64,000 nt of DNA, taken from NCBI GenBank assembly GCA_004292515.1, contig RDXB01000031.1:1-64000 (forward strand), written 5' to 3'. The notes below the pieces were generated by a model. That model was not told the DNA's origin. It ran no database searches and saw only the letters and a program-made list of their open reading frames with translations. A program made the translations under genes and the position numbers. Positions 1-9,200 of this stretch are shown here, one piece after another. The first letter of the stretch is position 1, and each line of letters starts with the position of its first letter. Source of the stretch: Oscillatoriales cyanobacterium (lineage in GTDB: Bacteria > Cyanobacteriota > Cyanobacteriia > CACIAM-69d).

Positions 1-1
1 A

Positions 2-46
2 GCGGATGAAGCCGACTTCGCCGCGATGAAGCAGGAAGTTTCCTGA
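2..46 (+). CDS. 3' end of an unidentified gene entering from the left
   Basis: An open frame runs from the window edge to a TGA at 44-46 and encodes ADEADFAAMKQEVS. Only 14 codons are visible, so neither the family nor the reality of the gene can be judged. The composition (acidic, helical) would suit the C-terminus of a soluble protein. The next gene is convergent and ends at 175, so a short convergent intergenic stretch would follow. Confidence 0.3.
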   Translation, partial: ADEADFAAMKQEVS

Positions 47-174
47 TTGCTGCATTTGCTAGTCAATTGCAGCAATTGTTAGTGAATTAGTGACGGCTGT
101 CGATTAACCCTTGGTCTGAAACCGAAGGTCTGAGCGATCCCTTAGGATCTGAGTGATCCTTTAGTAATAGTCGG

Positions 175-1596
175 CTAGTAATAGTCGGCATTGGCAGTAC
201 TGCTGGGGGGGATCGATCGTGGGTCGGGGGCGATCGCTAACCACAAGGGGAATTGCAGAATTGAGAGGCTAATGCGCCCATCAGACTCATCGATCGCAAT
301 GAAGGGTACGCCGCCGTTGCGCTGGATGCGATCGGCGCGCTGGGCCAAGGGTTCGGGCGACTCAAACAACATCACCCCTTGCTCGGCTCCAAAGTCCGCG
401 CGGGAAATGCCCAAGGAGTCTTGCAAGCCGCGTCGCCAGTCGCCCAGGCGCTCGGGACTGTCGATCAAAATCAATACCCGCAGCCGATCGCCATGCATCG
501 CCCGCAACACGGAGACGATCGCCGACACGATCAAAATGTTTTGCAGACGGCTGCCCAAGGTGCGCACGGCTCCTCGACCACCCAGCTCAAAAAACCACTG
601 GCCCACGCGATCGGCATGGACTTGCTCGAAGGTGCGCCGCAACCGCCAAGGGGGGCCGTAGTAGTCGGGGCGGGTGCGATAGCGATCGAGGAGTTGCTCA
701 ATTTTGCGGCGATCGGTTTGGAAGCGGCCCTCGATCGCGGGTGGGGCCTCGGTCGGAGCCGGGGCGGGCGCGGGGCGATCGGGCGGGGCCGCGGGGGCAG
801 GGGGGCGCAGGGGCAATTCTTCGGCCGCCGCCACCAACTCCTGCAAACTCCCCACCAAATAGTCCTTGAAGCCCTGAACGCGAGCAGCCACATTTTGGGA
901 GGCTCCCGCGAAGGTGCTCTTCATTTCTTGGCGGATGCGCTCTTGGCGGCGCTCCAGTTGTTCAATGCTGGCCAGCAGGGTTTGGCGGCGCTGTTCCAGT
1001 TCCGTTGTGCCCATGACGATCGTTTGGGCCAAAGCTCGGCGGGCCTGTTCAACTTCGGCCAGCAGCCGATCGCGCTCGGCGACCAAATCAGCTCTCTCGG
1101 CATCGGAGAAGTCGCCCGTGGTTGAGTGAGTGGATGGGGCGATCGGGTTGGGGGTTGCGGCTGAGGATGGGGCGGGCGATGGCTCGTTGGGGGCGATCGC
1201 GGCGGTTTTGATGTCTTGTGGGTTGTCCTGAGTTTCCTGGTTTTCCTGGGCTACCTGAGTTTCCTGAGTTTCCTGGGCTGTCTGAGGTTCTTGGGCCACG
1301 GGAGCCTGGGCAAGGTCGGCAGCAAGCGGGGTCTCGCTGGTAGGGGCTGCTGTTGCTTCCGGCGATCGCGGCGTTGCCTCCTCCATTGCGGAAACACTTA
1401 CCCTCTCAGGCACTGCCGCTGGCTCCGATGTTTGGGGAGCAGCGGTGGGCGCTTCGGGGGCGATCGGGGTGGCGGCGGGCAAGGTTGCACCGGGCAGGGG
1501 CAACTCGTCATCCCAGTTACTTTCGGAAGACGGGGCGATCGACTCAGGAAAATCAGCAGACTCAGAAATCTCAGAAATCATGGAGATGGCGTTCAC
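175..1596 (-). CDS. DUF3086 domain protein with coiled coil
   Basis: Conserved cyanobacterial protein of unknown function, 473 aa. The first ~160 residues are low-complexity, rich in Ala/Pro/Glu, with a run of Gln-Glu-Thr repeats around residues 105-125. A coiled coil follows (about 165-230, ERADLVAERDRLL onward). The C-terminal ~190 residues form the DUF3086 domain (RPDYYGPPWRLRRTFEQ through LPLWLAIAPDP-like end). The start is uncertain: GTG at 1596 or ATG at 1581 (MISEISES), and neither has a clear ribosome binding site. The gene lies 37 bp downstream of the co-directional DUF3119 gene, so the two may be co-transcribed. The coiled coil suggests a scaffold or oligomer, which is inference only. 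Confidence 0.85.
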   Translation of the reverse strand: MNAISMISEISESADFPESIAPSSESNWDDELPLPGATLPAATPIAPEAPTAAPQTSEPAAVPERVSVSAMEEATPRSPEATAAPTSETPLAADLAQAPVAQEPQTAQETQETQVAQENQETQDNPQDIKTAAIAPNEPSPAPSSAATPNPIAPSTHSTTGDFSDAERADLVAERDRLLAEVEQARRALAQTIVMGTTELEQRRQTLLASIEQLERRQERIRQEMKSTFAGASQNVAARVQGFKDYLVGSLQELVAAAEELPLRPPAPAAPPDRPAPAPAPTEAPPAIEGRFQTDRRKIEQLLDRYRTRPDYYGPPWRLRRTFEQVHADRVGQWFFELGGRGAVRTLGSRLQNILIVSAIVSVLRAMHGDRLRVLILIDSPERLGDWRRGLQDSLGISRADFGAEQGVMLFESPEPLAQRADRIQRNGGVPFIAIDESDGRISLSILQFPLWLAIAPDPRSIPPSSTANADYY

Positions 1597-1633
1597 AAAT
1601 GAGCATGAATAGTTGGGGCAAATTGCCCAATCG

Positions 1634-2074
1634 CTACTGCCACGATCGACGGGTGGGCAAATTTCTGGCTTCTAGGCAAGCCCGTAATAGTTTGGGGTCA
1701 AATAAAATGGGCAAAAAGTGAATGCTTTTAACTTCTTTAAAGTAAAAAAGAGTCGGGAGATAGTACCAAAAAATATCCCAGTTTTCCCACTCTGCATAGG
1801 GGAAGCGGCGAATTAGGCTGTCGCCTCGATAAATATCCAAGGCCGTGGCCGTAAACCGCAGACGGAGGGTGGCTGCTTGCAGGGTCAAAAAGGCTGCAAA
1901 AATTGCCAACAATAACCCCGCCCACAGACTCCAGCCCAACAGGGGAATGGCGAGGGCAGATAGGCCCGTGGGTAAGACAAAATTGGGCGGTAATTCGATG
2001 TCGGCTGTGGGGTCGGCGATCGCGGCTGACGATGCGATCGCGGGGTCAACATTCGGCGGGATAGAGTCCGGCAT
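1634..2074 (-). CDS. DUF3119 family membrane protein
   Basis: Cyanobacterial/plastid-lineage protein of unknown function, 146 aa. I chose ATG 2074 (MPDSIPPNVD) because the frame upstream of it overlaps the divergent VOC gene and encodes simple-sequence shadow. Two hydrophobic stretches (LSALAIPLLGWSLWAGLLLA, IFAAFLTLQA) form a hairpin near residues 42-72. A short PH-like soluble tail follows with FTATALDIYRGD and WENWDIFWYYLP. The gene is divergent from the VOC gene, with 175 bp between starts, so both promoters probably lie in 2075-2249. Confidence 0.8.
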   Translation of the reverse strand: MPDSIPPNVDPAIASSAAIADPTADIELPPNFVLPTGLSALAIPLLGWSLWAGLLLAIFAAFLTLQAATLRLRFTATALDIYRGDSLIRRFPYAEWENWDIFWYYLPTLFYFKEVKSIHFLPILFDPKLLRACLEARNLPTRRSWQ

Positions 2075-2249
2075 AAACGAGGGAAAACAGAACCAACGAA
2101 GGGGCGATCGACGGCCAGCGAGTCGGCAGCGAGTCGGTGCTGCCCGATCGCTGTCCCATTTTAAGGGGCGGAATGGAGAATCGGATGGGTTCGGCTCTTT
2201 CCTGGCTGCCCTGCTAGGCTGGGACGGTGGGTGGCCAGAGGAAGCAGCC

Positions 2250-2810
2250 ATGACAACAGCCGTGACAACAGCCGTGACAACAGCCATGACAACAGCAACG
2301 GAAACGACGATCACAACGATCGCGCCCCCTACGGAGATTGCGGAGATTGCGGAACCCGTCGCGAGCCGATCGGCAGGAATCGATCGCGGCTGGTTGCGTC
2401 GAGTCCACCACATTGCCCTCAATGTGCGGGATCTGAACGGATCGCGCCGGTTCTATGGCGATTTGTTGGGCTTGGAGGAACTGACGGGCGATCGCGTGCC
2501 CAGTACCCTGCGCCAACTGGTGGCCGATGGCAAGGTGGCTAATTTCTTGCTGCCCGATGGGTTGATTTTGGATTTGTTCTGGGAGCCAGAATTGTTGCCG
2601 CCCGATCCTGACCCCGATCGGCAATTTACCCGCGCCAATCACTTAGCCTTTGACACCTTGCCTCAGCAGTTCGATGCTATTTGTCAGATTTTGCAGGATC
2701 AATCCATTGCGATCGCCTTGGGGCCCGTCGCTCGGCCAACGGGTCGTGGCATTTATTTCTACGATCCCGATGGATTCATGATCGAAATTCGCTGCGATCC
2801 GCTGCCATAG
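2250..2810 (+). CDS. VOC-family (glyoxalase/dioxygenase fold) protein
   Basis: Single-domain vicinal-oxygen-chelate protein, 186 aa. The fold starts at RRVHHIALNVRDLNGSRRFY (about residue 50). Probable metal ligands are visible: His in VHHIALNV, His in ANHLAFDT and Glu in MIEIRC. That matches a two-repeat beta-alpha-beta-beta-beta module of the glyoxalase I type; the substrate cannot be told. The start ATG 2250 has GAGGAA 6 nt upstream. The first 16 codons are four near-exact copies of a 12-nt unit (TGACAACAGCCG), giving an N-terminal MTTAVTTAVTTAMTT tail, so the true start could lie further in (ATG 2286). Confidence 0.8.
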   Translation: MTTAVTTAVTTAMTTATETTITTIAPPTEIAEIAEPVASRSAGIDRGWLRRVHHIALNVRDLNGSRRFYGDLLGLEELTGDRVPSTLRQLVADGKVANFLLPDGLILDLFWEPELLPPDPDPDRQFTRANHLAFDTLPQQFDAICQILQDQSIAIALGPVARPTGRGIYFYDPDGFMIEIRCDPLP

Positions 2811-3150
2811 CCAGGGACTGCGGGCCGATTGTTCAATCCCCCAAAACCCCGATTCCACCGTGACGCGATCATGGGAGAGCAGGGGGCTTACGTGATCGTG
2901 GGGGCAAGGGGCTTAGGGACTGTCATCAAATCGCCCAAAACCCTGATTCCGCCGTTACGGGATCGTTGGGAGCAAGGGGCTTAAGCCCCTTGTTACGACG
3001 GTTGGGGCACGACCTTGTCTACGACGATTGGGGCATAGAAAATCAGCCTCTTAGCTTCAATTGATTGAAATTGAAATTGAAATTGATTGAATTTGATAAC
3101 AAGCCCTCACCCTTTTTAATCAGTCCTTTCATTCGTAACCCGATTAACCG
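2811..3150. repeat. Intergenic repeat: two copies of a ~57-bp unit plus CAAGGGGCTTAAGCCCCTTG palindrome
   Basis: There is no gene here. Two direct copies of a unit (about 2833-2890 and 2927-2983) share the text CCCAAAACCC-GATTCC-CCGT-ACG-GATC-GGGAG and end in GGGGCTTA. The second runs into the perfect 20-bp palindrome CAAGGGGCTTAAGCCCCTTG at 2973-2992. A third relative of the unit lies at 28371-28445 after aspS. The stretch 3055-3100 is an AT-rich TTGAAATTGAAATTGA tract directly upstream of the next gene. Confidence 0.75.
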
Positions 3151-4083
3151 ATGACTTTGACCCCCACCAGCACCCCGATCGCCACCGAGTTTTATGACTG
3201 GCGCGGCCATCGTTGCACCTACGATCGCTGGGAACCGGCCACAGAACCAGCCGGGAACGATCGCCCCGTGTTGTTGTTAATTCACCCGATCGGGGTGGGC
3301 CTGTCGCGCCGGTTTTGGGATCGATTTATCGGAGCTTGGCAGCGATCGGGCGGCCCCGTGGCGATCTACAACCCCGACCTGTTGGGCTGTGGCGAAGCAG
3401 CCAAACCACGATACGCCCTCTACCCGGAAGATTGGGCCGATCAACTGTTGGACTTTGTGCAAGCGATCGTGCGGCGGCCGGTGATTGTGGTGGTGCAGGG
3501 GGCGCTGTTTCCGGTGGCGATCGAAATGGTGCAACGGGCGGGCGATCGGGCTGAGATTCGCGGTTTGGTCTTGTCGGGGCCGCCCGCTTGGCAGGTGATG
3601 GCGGAAGTAGCCCCCCGCTGGCAACAAAAACTGCTTTGGAATGGGCTGTTTGACTCCCCGATCGGCGCGGCCTTTTTTCAATATGCCAAGCGACGCGGGT
3701 TCCTCAAATCCTTTTCGATTAAGCAACTGTTCGATCGCGCCGAGGACGTAGACGACGAGTGGCTAACCACGCTCGATCGCGGAGCCGCCGACCCCGCCAG
3801 TCGCCATGCGGTCTTTGCCTTTTTGGCCCGCTTCTGGCAGCAGGGCTATGCCGACGCGATCCGCGCCATTCCGCAACCAACCCTCGCCCTGTTTGGTGCA
3901 ACAGCCTCCAGCATCAGCAACAGCGGCAAAACCGAAACCCCCGACGAGCGCTTGCAGTTGTATGTGCAAAACCTGCCCAAGGGGCGCGGCCAAAAACTGC
4001 CCGGCCGCAATGTGCTGCCCTACGAATCGACAGAAGCCTTTACCCAAGCAACGATCGCCTTCGTCCGCTCCCTGGACACTTAG
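3151..4083 (+). CDS. Alpha/beta-hydrolase-fold protein, probably catalytically dead
   Basis: 310 aa with the N-terminal core of the alpha/beta hydrolase fold: VLLLIHPIGVGLSRRFWD (oxyanion-type HP-G) and YNPDLLGCGEAAKP. The usual nucleophile elbow G-x-S-x-G is replaced by VVQGALFPVA, with no Ser. The usual C-terminal catalytic His region reads GRNVLPYESTEAF, with no His. Family-level inference: a non-hydrolytic member, possibly binding a ligand or chaperoning. The start ATG 3151 follows an AT-rich spacer. The gene stands alone; its stop runs directly into an old mobile-element end (GAGAATGTCTGAAAAG). Confidence 0.75.
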   Translation: MTLTPTSTPIATEFYDWRGHRCTYDRWEPATEPAGNDRPVLLLIHPIGVGLSRRFWDRFIGAWQRSGGPVAIYNPDLLGCGEAAKPRYALYPEDWADQLLDFVQAIVRRPVIVVVQGALFPVAIEMVQRAGDRAEIRGLVLSGPPAWQVMAEVAPRWQQKLLWNGLFDSPIGAAFFQYAKRRGFLKSFSIKQLFDRAEDVDDEWLTTLDRGAADPASRHAVFAFLARFWQQGYADAIRAIPQPTLALFGATASSISNSGKTETPDERLQLYVQNLPKGRGQKLPGRNVLPYESTEAFTQATIAFVRSLDT

Positions 4084-4181
4084 AGAATGTCTGAAAAGCC
4101 TGCAGGGCGGGCAATGCCCACTGACTAACCGCTTCATCGCCTCTGCGATCGGATGTACCAACCGTTTGAGGTCAAGGCTGC
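4082..4181 (+). repeat. ~90-bp TACAG/GGGCAATGCCC repeat (family D, copy 1)
   Basis: The core GGGCGGGCAATGCCCACTGAC is followed by the conserved block CGCTTCATCGCCTCTGCGAT and ends GTTTGAGGTCAAGGCTGCAT. It is joined on the left to a 131-bp-element-like end, GAGAATGTCTGAAAAGCC. An inverted partial core (GGCGGGCATTGCCCACCCTA) follows at 4203-4222. Confidence 0.75.
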
Positions 4182-4241
4182 ATGTTGTCTTTACGTCGGT
4201 TGGCGGGCATTGCCCACCCTACTCCCTGCAAATAGCCCCAA

Positions 4242-4292
4242 GACTCGCCCAAAAAACTTGCCCAAAAACTTGCCCAAAAACTTTGCACAAAC
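4242..4292 (+). promoter_or_regulatory. Four tandem 12-13-bp repeats upstream of the sigma-like gene
   Basis: The unit ACTTGCCCAAAAA occurs as ACTCGCCCAAAAA, ACTTGCCCAAAAA, CTTGCCCAAAAA and CTTTGCACAAAC in direct tandem. It ends 24 bp before the GTG start at 4317. The spacing and directness resemble a multi-site operator. The regulator is unknown and function is inferred from position only; it could equally be simple slippage. Confidence 0.4.
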
Positions 4293-4316
4293 GTCGCGAT
4301 CGCCCTTGATAAAAGA

Positions 4317-5111
4317 GTGATCGCGGCCCAGTTGCCGACATTCAACAGGTTTCGATTTGCCGTGGCCGGATATACCTTTCAACCTCCACCTCCCCAGCGA
4401 CCTGACCCCGATCGCGATCAGGCGATTGATGCCACGCTCAAGGCACTCGTTTTGCAAGCGCAGTCCCTCCCGATCGATAGCCCAGATCATCAGATCCTAA
4501 TCGGTGAAATTATTGCCACGCTTTATGAGTCGGGTCGGTTATTACGCAACCTCAAAACTAGCAAGGTATACCCCGACCACTATCGCTATCGGGAATTTTA
4601 TGACCAAGCCATTTTCCTCCTATTTAGTTGGCTCGCCCAGTCGATTCGACAGCGGCAGTATGATCCCCAAAAAGGGGAAGTCTTAGCTTGGGTCAACAAA
4701 AAGCTGCAATTCCTATTTATTGATGCAGTGACGGATTTGACAGGTATCAAAACACCCTACGCCACTGGAGTTGATATCGAAAATATCGATGATTATAAAC
4801 TGGGTAGCCAAGCAGATCCGATGGATCAGTTAATAGACCTAGAGATGCTGAATTGGTCAGCACTTTGGCAAGCCTATCAAGAGGCTGATCCAGATGGAAT
4901 TCTAAACAAGCGCGTCACTGGATCGATCACATTTCAACAACTCCTAAATGCCAAGATTGAGCGCAAAAGTATGCGAGAACTCGGTGAAGAGCTAGGCGAA
5001 AACTGTCACACCCTAGGTTCAGTCTTTGGTCGATATAAACCTAAATTCATGGCATCTTTCCGACGATTCTGCCAAGAACAAGGGCAAGACATTAGTGAAA
5101 TTAGCAACTAA
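4317..5111 (+). CDS. Sigma-70-like protein of the DUF1822-linked type
   Basis: 264 aa, GTG start. The N-terminal part (LLFSWLAQSIRQRQYDPQKG, VLAWVNKKLQFLFIDAV, residues ~100-140) resembles region 2 of sigma-70-like proteins (R-x-Y-x-P through V-W-x-N). The C-terminal part (SITFQQLLNAKIERKSMREL, GEELGENCHTLGSVFGRYKP, ~200-250) looks like a helix-turn-helix region 4. From family knowledge, such divergent sigma-like genes often precede DUF1822 and CHAT/CHASE2 genes in cyanobacteria. Here the DUF1822 gene starts 22 bp downstream. Predicted cytoplasmic transcription regulator; no anti-sigma is adjacent. AT-richer than its neighbours upstream. Confidence 0.7.
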   Translation: MIAAQLPTFNRFRFAVAGYTFQPPPPQRPDPDRDQAIDATLKALVLQAQSLPIDSPDHQILIGEIIATLYESGRLLRNLKTSKVYPDHYRYREFYDQAIFLLFSWLAQSIRQRQYDPQKGEVLAWVNKKLQFLFIDAVTDLTGIKTPYATGVDIENIDDYKLGSQADPMDQLIDLEMLNWSALWQAYQEADPDGILNKRVTGSITFQQLLNAKIERKSMRELGEELGENCHTLGSVFGRYKPKFMASFRRFCQEQGQDISEISN

Positions 5112-5133
5112 GTTATTTGTGGCTCAACCAATC

Positions 5134-6156
5134 ATGACATCGACTGATCACCAAACCCGGAATTTGAACATATTCAATCGCCCACCCAAGATTGCCTTGC
5201 GTGCTACCCACATTAAGCTGGCCCAACACTTTGCAGAGAGTGCTCAAAATAATCAGCAACGGGATTCGATCTACCACAACACCTTGGCCATCTTGGCGAT
5301 CAGTGATTGGCTGACCTGGTTGGATATTCCGCATACACATCATGGTTGTGATAGCTGGGATTCCACGGCTCGGTGGTTTGATGATGTGGCAGATCTCACC
5401 CTCTACGGGTTGGGGCGCATTGAATGCCGACCGATCTTGCCAGGGGATTCGGTGATGAAAATTCCCGTTGAATCCCAGGGCGCTCGCACGGGCTATTGGG
5501 CGATCGGGTTGGATTTGGCAGGTGATTGTGCAATGTTATTGGGGTTTTTGCCCGCTGAATGGGTGGGCGATCGCGACCAAGTTTCCCTAGATGAGTTGGA
5601 AGACGTAGGAGCCTTTCTGCATTGGTGTCGCGATCAGCAATTGCGAGTTGATGTGAACCTGGCAGATGCAATTCAACTCGGTGATTGGTTAGTCGAAAAG
5701 TTTGATCATGGGTGGCAAAAACTCAGCACCCTACTCAATGAATTGGTAGACCCTACAGAACTTTCCCTCAACTATCGCCGTAACACCGGTATGACTGGGG
5801 CGCGTGTGGTTGAAATGGGGGGCGATCGGATTCAGGCGATCCTGAGTGTTGCGATGAATTTGGCAGAAAGCGAAGAAATCGAAAGTGAAGAAACCGAAAG
5901 CGAAGAAACCGAAAGCGAAGAATATGAATGGGACATCACGATTCGCCTGCAACATCGCAATCCTGATTTGATGTTGCCTAATGATCTCAAATTAGCCGTT
6001 TTTGATGTTGTGGGGCGAGAAACAATTGTGGTTTATCCCACGGATCATACGAATTTGCAAGTCAGTTTTACGGCCGAACCTGGAGAAGGATTTCAAGTGC
6101 AATTAAGTTGGGAGGGCCAAACCCTTGCCGAAACCTTAGTAGCACCCATTGCGTAG
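5134..6156 (+). CDS. DUF1822 family protein
   Basis: Cyanobacterial family of unknown function, 340 aa. ATG 5134 was chosen because it lies just after the stop of the sigma-like gene; the open frame upstream of it overlaps that gene. There is no signal peptide or membrane segment. A Glu/Ser/Thr repeat (ESEETESEETESEEYEW) sits at about residues 250-268 and is encoded by near-perfect 15-nt repeats. It is followed by a beta-rich C-terminal domain. It is probably in one operon with the sigma-like gene and perhaps with the TPS exoprotein 82-139 bp downstream. The role is unknown; the co-occurrence suggests regulation or sensing for the CHAT partner. Confidence 0.75.
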   Translation: MTSTDHQTRNLNIFNRPPKIALRATHIKLAQHFAESAQNNQQRDSIYHNTLAILAISDWLTWLDIPHTHHGCDSWDSTARWFDDVADLTLYGLGRIECRPILPGDSVMKIPVESQGARTGYWAIGLDLAGDCAMLLGFLPAEWVGDRDQVSLDELEDVGAFLHWCRDQQLRVDVNLADAIQLGDWLVEKFDHGWQKLSTLLNELVDPTELSLNYRRNTGMTGARVVEMGGDRIQAILSVAMNLAESEEIESEETESEETESEEYEWDITIRLQHRNPDLMLPNDLKLAVFDVVGRETIVVYPTDHTNLQVSFTAEPGEGFQVQLSWEGQTLAETLVAPIA

Positions 6157-6238
6157 TTATGTAGTGTTGTGAGTAGGGTTATGAAGGCGGAGTCATCATC
6201 TACTAAAATGCCTTTGGCATCCGTCAGGGGAACGCATC

Positions 6239-9200
6239 TTGGGGTCTTTTCCGCAACAGTGGTACGCTAGCCAGCCCAGCACAATCACTCACCCAATGAC
6301 CTGGTCGATCCTGGCGATCGCATTGGCGACGCCCGTTGGCCCGGCGATCGCGAATCCGGTGTCTGATGGTTCCCTGTCCACAGAGGTGGCGCAACCGGCG
6401 GTGAATCGCTGGACGATCGAAGGGGGCGATCGGGCCGGGAGCAACTTATTCCACAGTTTTCAGCAGTTTTCGATTCCCACGGGGGGCAGCGTCCACTTCA
6501 ACAACGCTGCGGATGTGGCCAATATTTTTTCGCGAGTGACGGGTGGGCAACGATCGACCATTGACGGCGAACTCAGCGCCAATGGTGGGGCGAATCTGTT
6601 TTTGTTGAACCCGGCGGGGATTTTGTTTGGGCCGAATGCGCGGCTGAATTTGGGTGGGTCGTTTTTTGCGAGCACGGCTGATCGCCTGGTGTTTGCGGAT
6701 GGGCTGAGTTTTGGGGTCAACGATGCGGCGGGTCGGCCGTTGCTGTCGATGACTGTGCCGGTGGGGTTGCAGTATGGGGCCGCGCCGGGGCCAATTCGGG
6801 TGGAGGCGCGATCGACCGATCCAACTGCGACCGTTCCCACTGGGCTGGAGGTGAAACCGGGTCAGGCGATCGGCTTGTTTGGTGGGTCTTTGGCGTTTGA
6901 CCAGGGTTGGGCGATCGCGCCGGAGGGTCGGATTTGGGCGGTGGCGGCGGGGCCGGGAACGGTGGTGAATTTCAACCGCTTGCTGGATACGCCGATCGCG
7001 CTGGGTGCGAACCTGACGTTCCAAGGGGGCGGGCTAGCGGTCAGCGGCAATGGTGGCGGGGAGTTGGTGGCGATCGGCGATCGGGTGCAACTGAGTCAGG
7101 GGGCGCTGTTGGCGGCGAACACCTTGGACACGGGGGACGGTCGGGGGCTGTGGGTGCGATCGGGGGAGTTTGGGCTAACGGATCGATCGGCGGTTTCTAC
7201 GATTACGTTGGGCAGTGGTCGGAGTGGCGATTTAAGTCTCACGGCCGAGCGATCGATCAGTTTATCCAGTGGGCAAGACTTTGCTGCTGTTATCAACCAA
7301 TTACTGAATAACCAATTTACGGAAAATAGTATTGAAGGGGGCTTGTTTTCCGTCAGCTTAGGGACTGGAAATGCTGGACAAATTAATTTAATTTCAGAGG
7401 ATCTGATCCTGAGCAATGGTTCAGTGATTGTTTCATCAACTTTTAACTCCGGTCGCGGCGGTGATGTCGTGATCAATGCGACCAGAACCGTTCGGCTGAG
7501 TCGCGCTGGTCTTTTTTCAGGAACAGCCGGATCGGGGCGATCAGGTGATCTGATCAGTCGATCCAGATATTTTGAACTAGTCAATACGGGAGCTGTGTCC
7601 TCGCTAACGCTGTCTAATGGCCCAGCAGGCAATATTGACATTGAAGCATCGGACTCAATAACCCTGATTGGTGGTGATCTTATCCCATTAAATATTGGAA
7701 ATTTTCGATCTGATACTAAAGGTGGTATTGAAGCCTCTGCATTTTTAGGTGGAAGTGCCGCAGGAGGAATTCAGTTAACCAGTCCTTCAATATCATTAGA
7801 TGATGTTACGGTAGTCTCTACTTCAGTTGATTTTCCTGGCAGAAATTCTAGTATTGGCACGCCTGGTGATATCAATCTCAATTCTGCTCAAATTTTGATT
7901 AGAAATGGAGCAGCGATCTCAGCTGGACGTCTTGTCCAATCTTCCTCGACTGAAATTAATGACCCTATGAGTTCTACGCAAAACGGAAGAGTAGTCATTA
8001 ATTCCACAGAATTAGTTGAGGTAGATGGAGATTATCGCGATAGGCCTAGCCAGGTAAGTTCTAGTATTGAAGTTAGTTATTTCTCTGATGGCATCGATGG
8101 TTCAGATAGCAATTCTAATGCTTCCTTTAATGCTGGAACAATTGAAATTTTTACAAGAGTCATGAGAGTGATTAGAGGTGGACAAATTCAAAGCACTACA
8201 TCCACAGTTGTTGATCCTAAAATTGAGCAATTTTCAATACTAGGCAATGGTGGAAATATTCTAATTTCTGCTAGTGAAAGAATCGAATTAGATCACTTGC
8301 GATCCTATCAGCTCAATGAACCACTCGGGCCAGCTGGTTTGTTCACAAGCACTAATTTTACTACGGTCGATGGGCAAGGAATTGATCCGGTATCTCTGTT
8401 CCCTTCGGGTCGAGCAGGGAATATTCAGGTCATAACACCTGAATTGCTCTTGCGAAATGGAGCACGAATCACTGCTAGTAGCTTTGGCACAGGTGGCGCA
8501 GGTAATATCGATATTCAAGCGAATCGGATTCGGATCATTGGCGAAAATAGCGCGATTCGATCGCTCTCTGGGGCGGGCGACGCGGGCAACATTCGGATTC
8601 AAGCCAATGAAATTGAACTGCGCGATGGCGGCACAATCACCACCGATGCATTCTTCACCGCAACCGGCGGCAACATTGAAATTGATACTGACACCCTGGC
8701 AGCCCTCGGCAATAGCGACATTTCCGCCAATGCCGTCACCAACTTTGGCGGGCGGGTGAATTTGCGCGCTCAAGGCGTATTTGGCACAGCGTTTCGGAAT
8801 GCGCCGACCGATCGCAGTGATATCACCGTCAGCTCGGCGCGGGGGCCCGAGTTTAGCGGCACGGTGCAACTGGAAGTGCTGAACCCCAACCCAGCCCAAG
8901 GGGCGATCGCCCTGCCCAGTAACGTAGGTGTGCCGCCGGAGCCGGCCCAAACCTGTGGCCCCGTCGATCGCCCCGAGCAAATTGGCTTTTTCCCGTTGGG
9001 GCGCGCCGGTCGGCAACCCACACCCCTGGAACCAGCGGCGATCGAGAATGGCAATTTTTGGGCCGACTTGCGACCGATCGCCCCCAGCACCACCGCAACC
9101 ACACCGCTACCCGCGATCGCCGCCGCCCCCGTGGAAGCCACCGGCTGGCAAACCGGGGAAGACGGCCGGCTAGAACTGGTGGCCGTTGGGGCGGCTCCCG

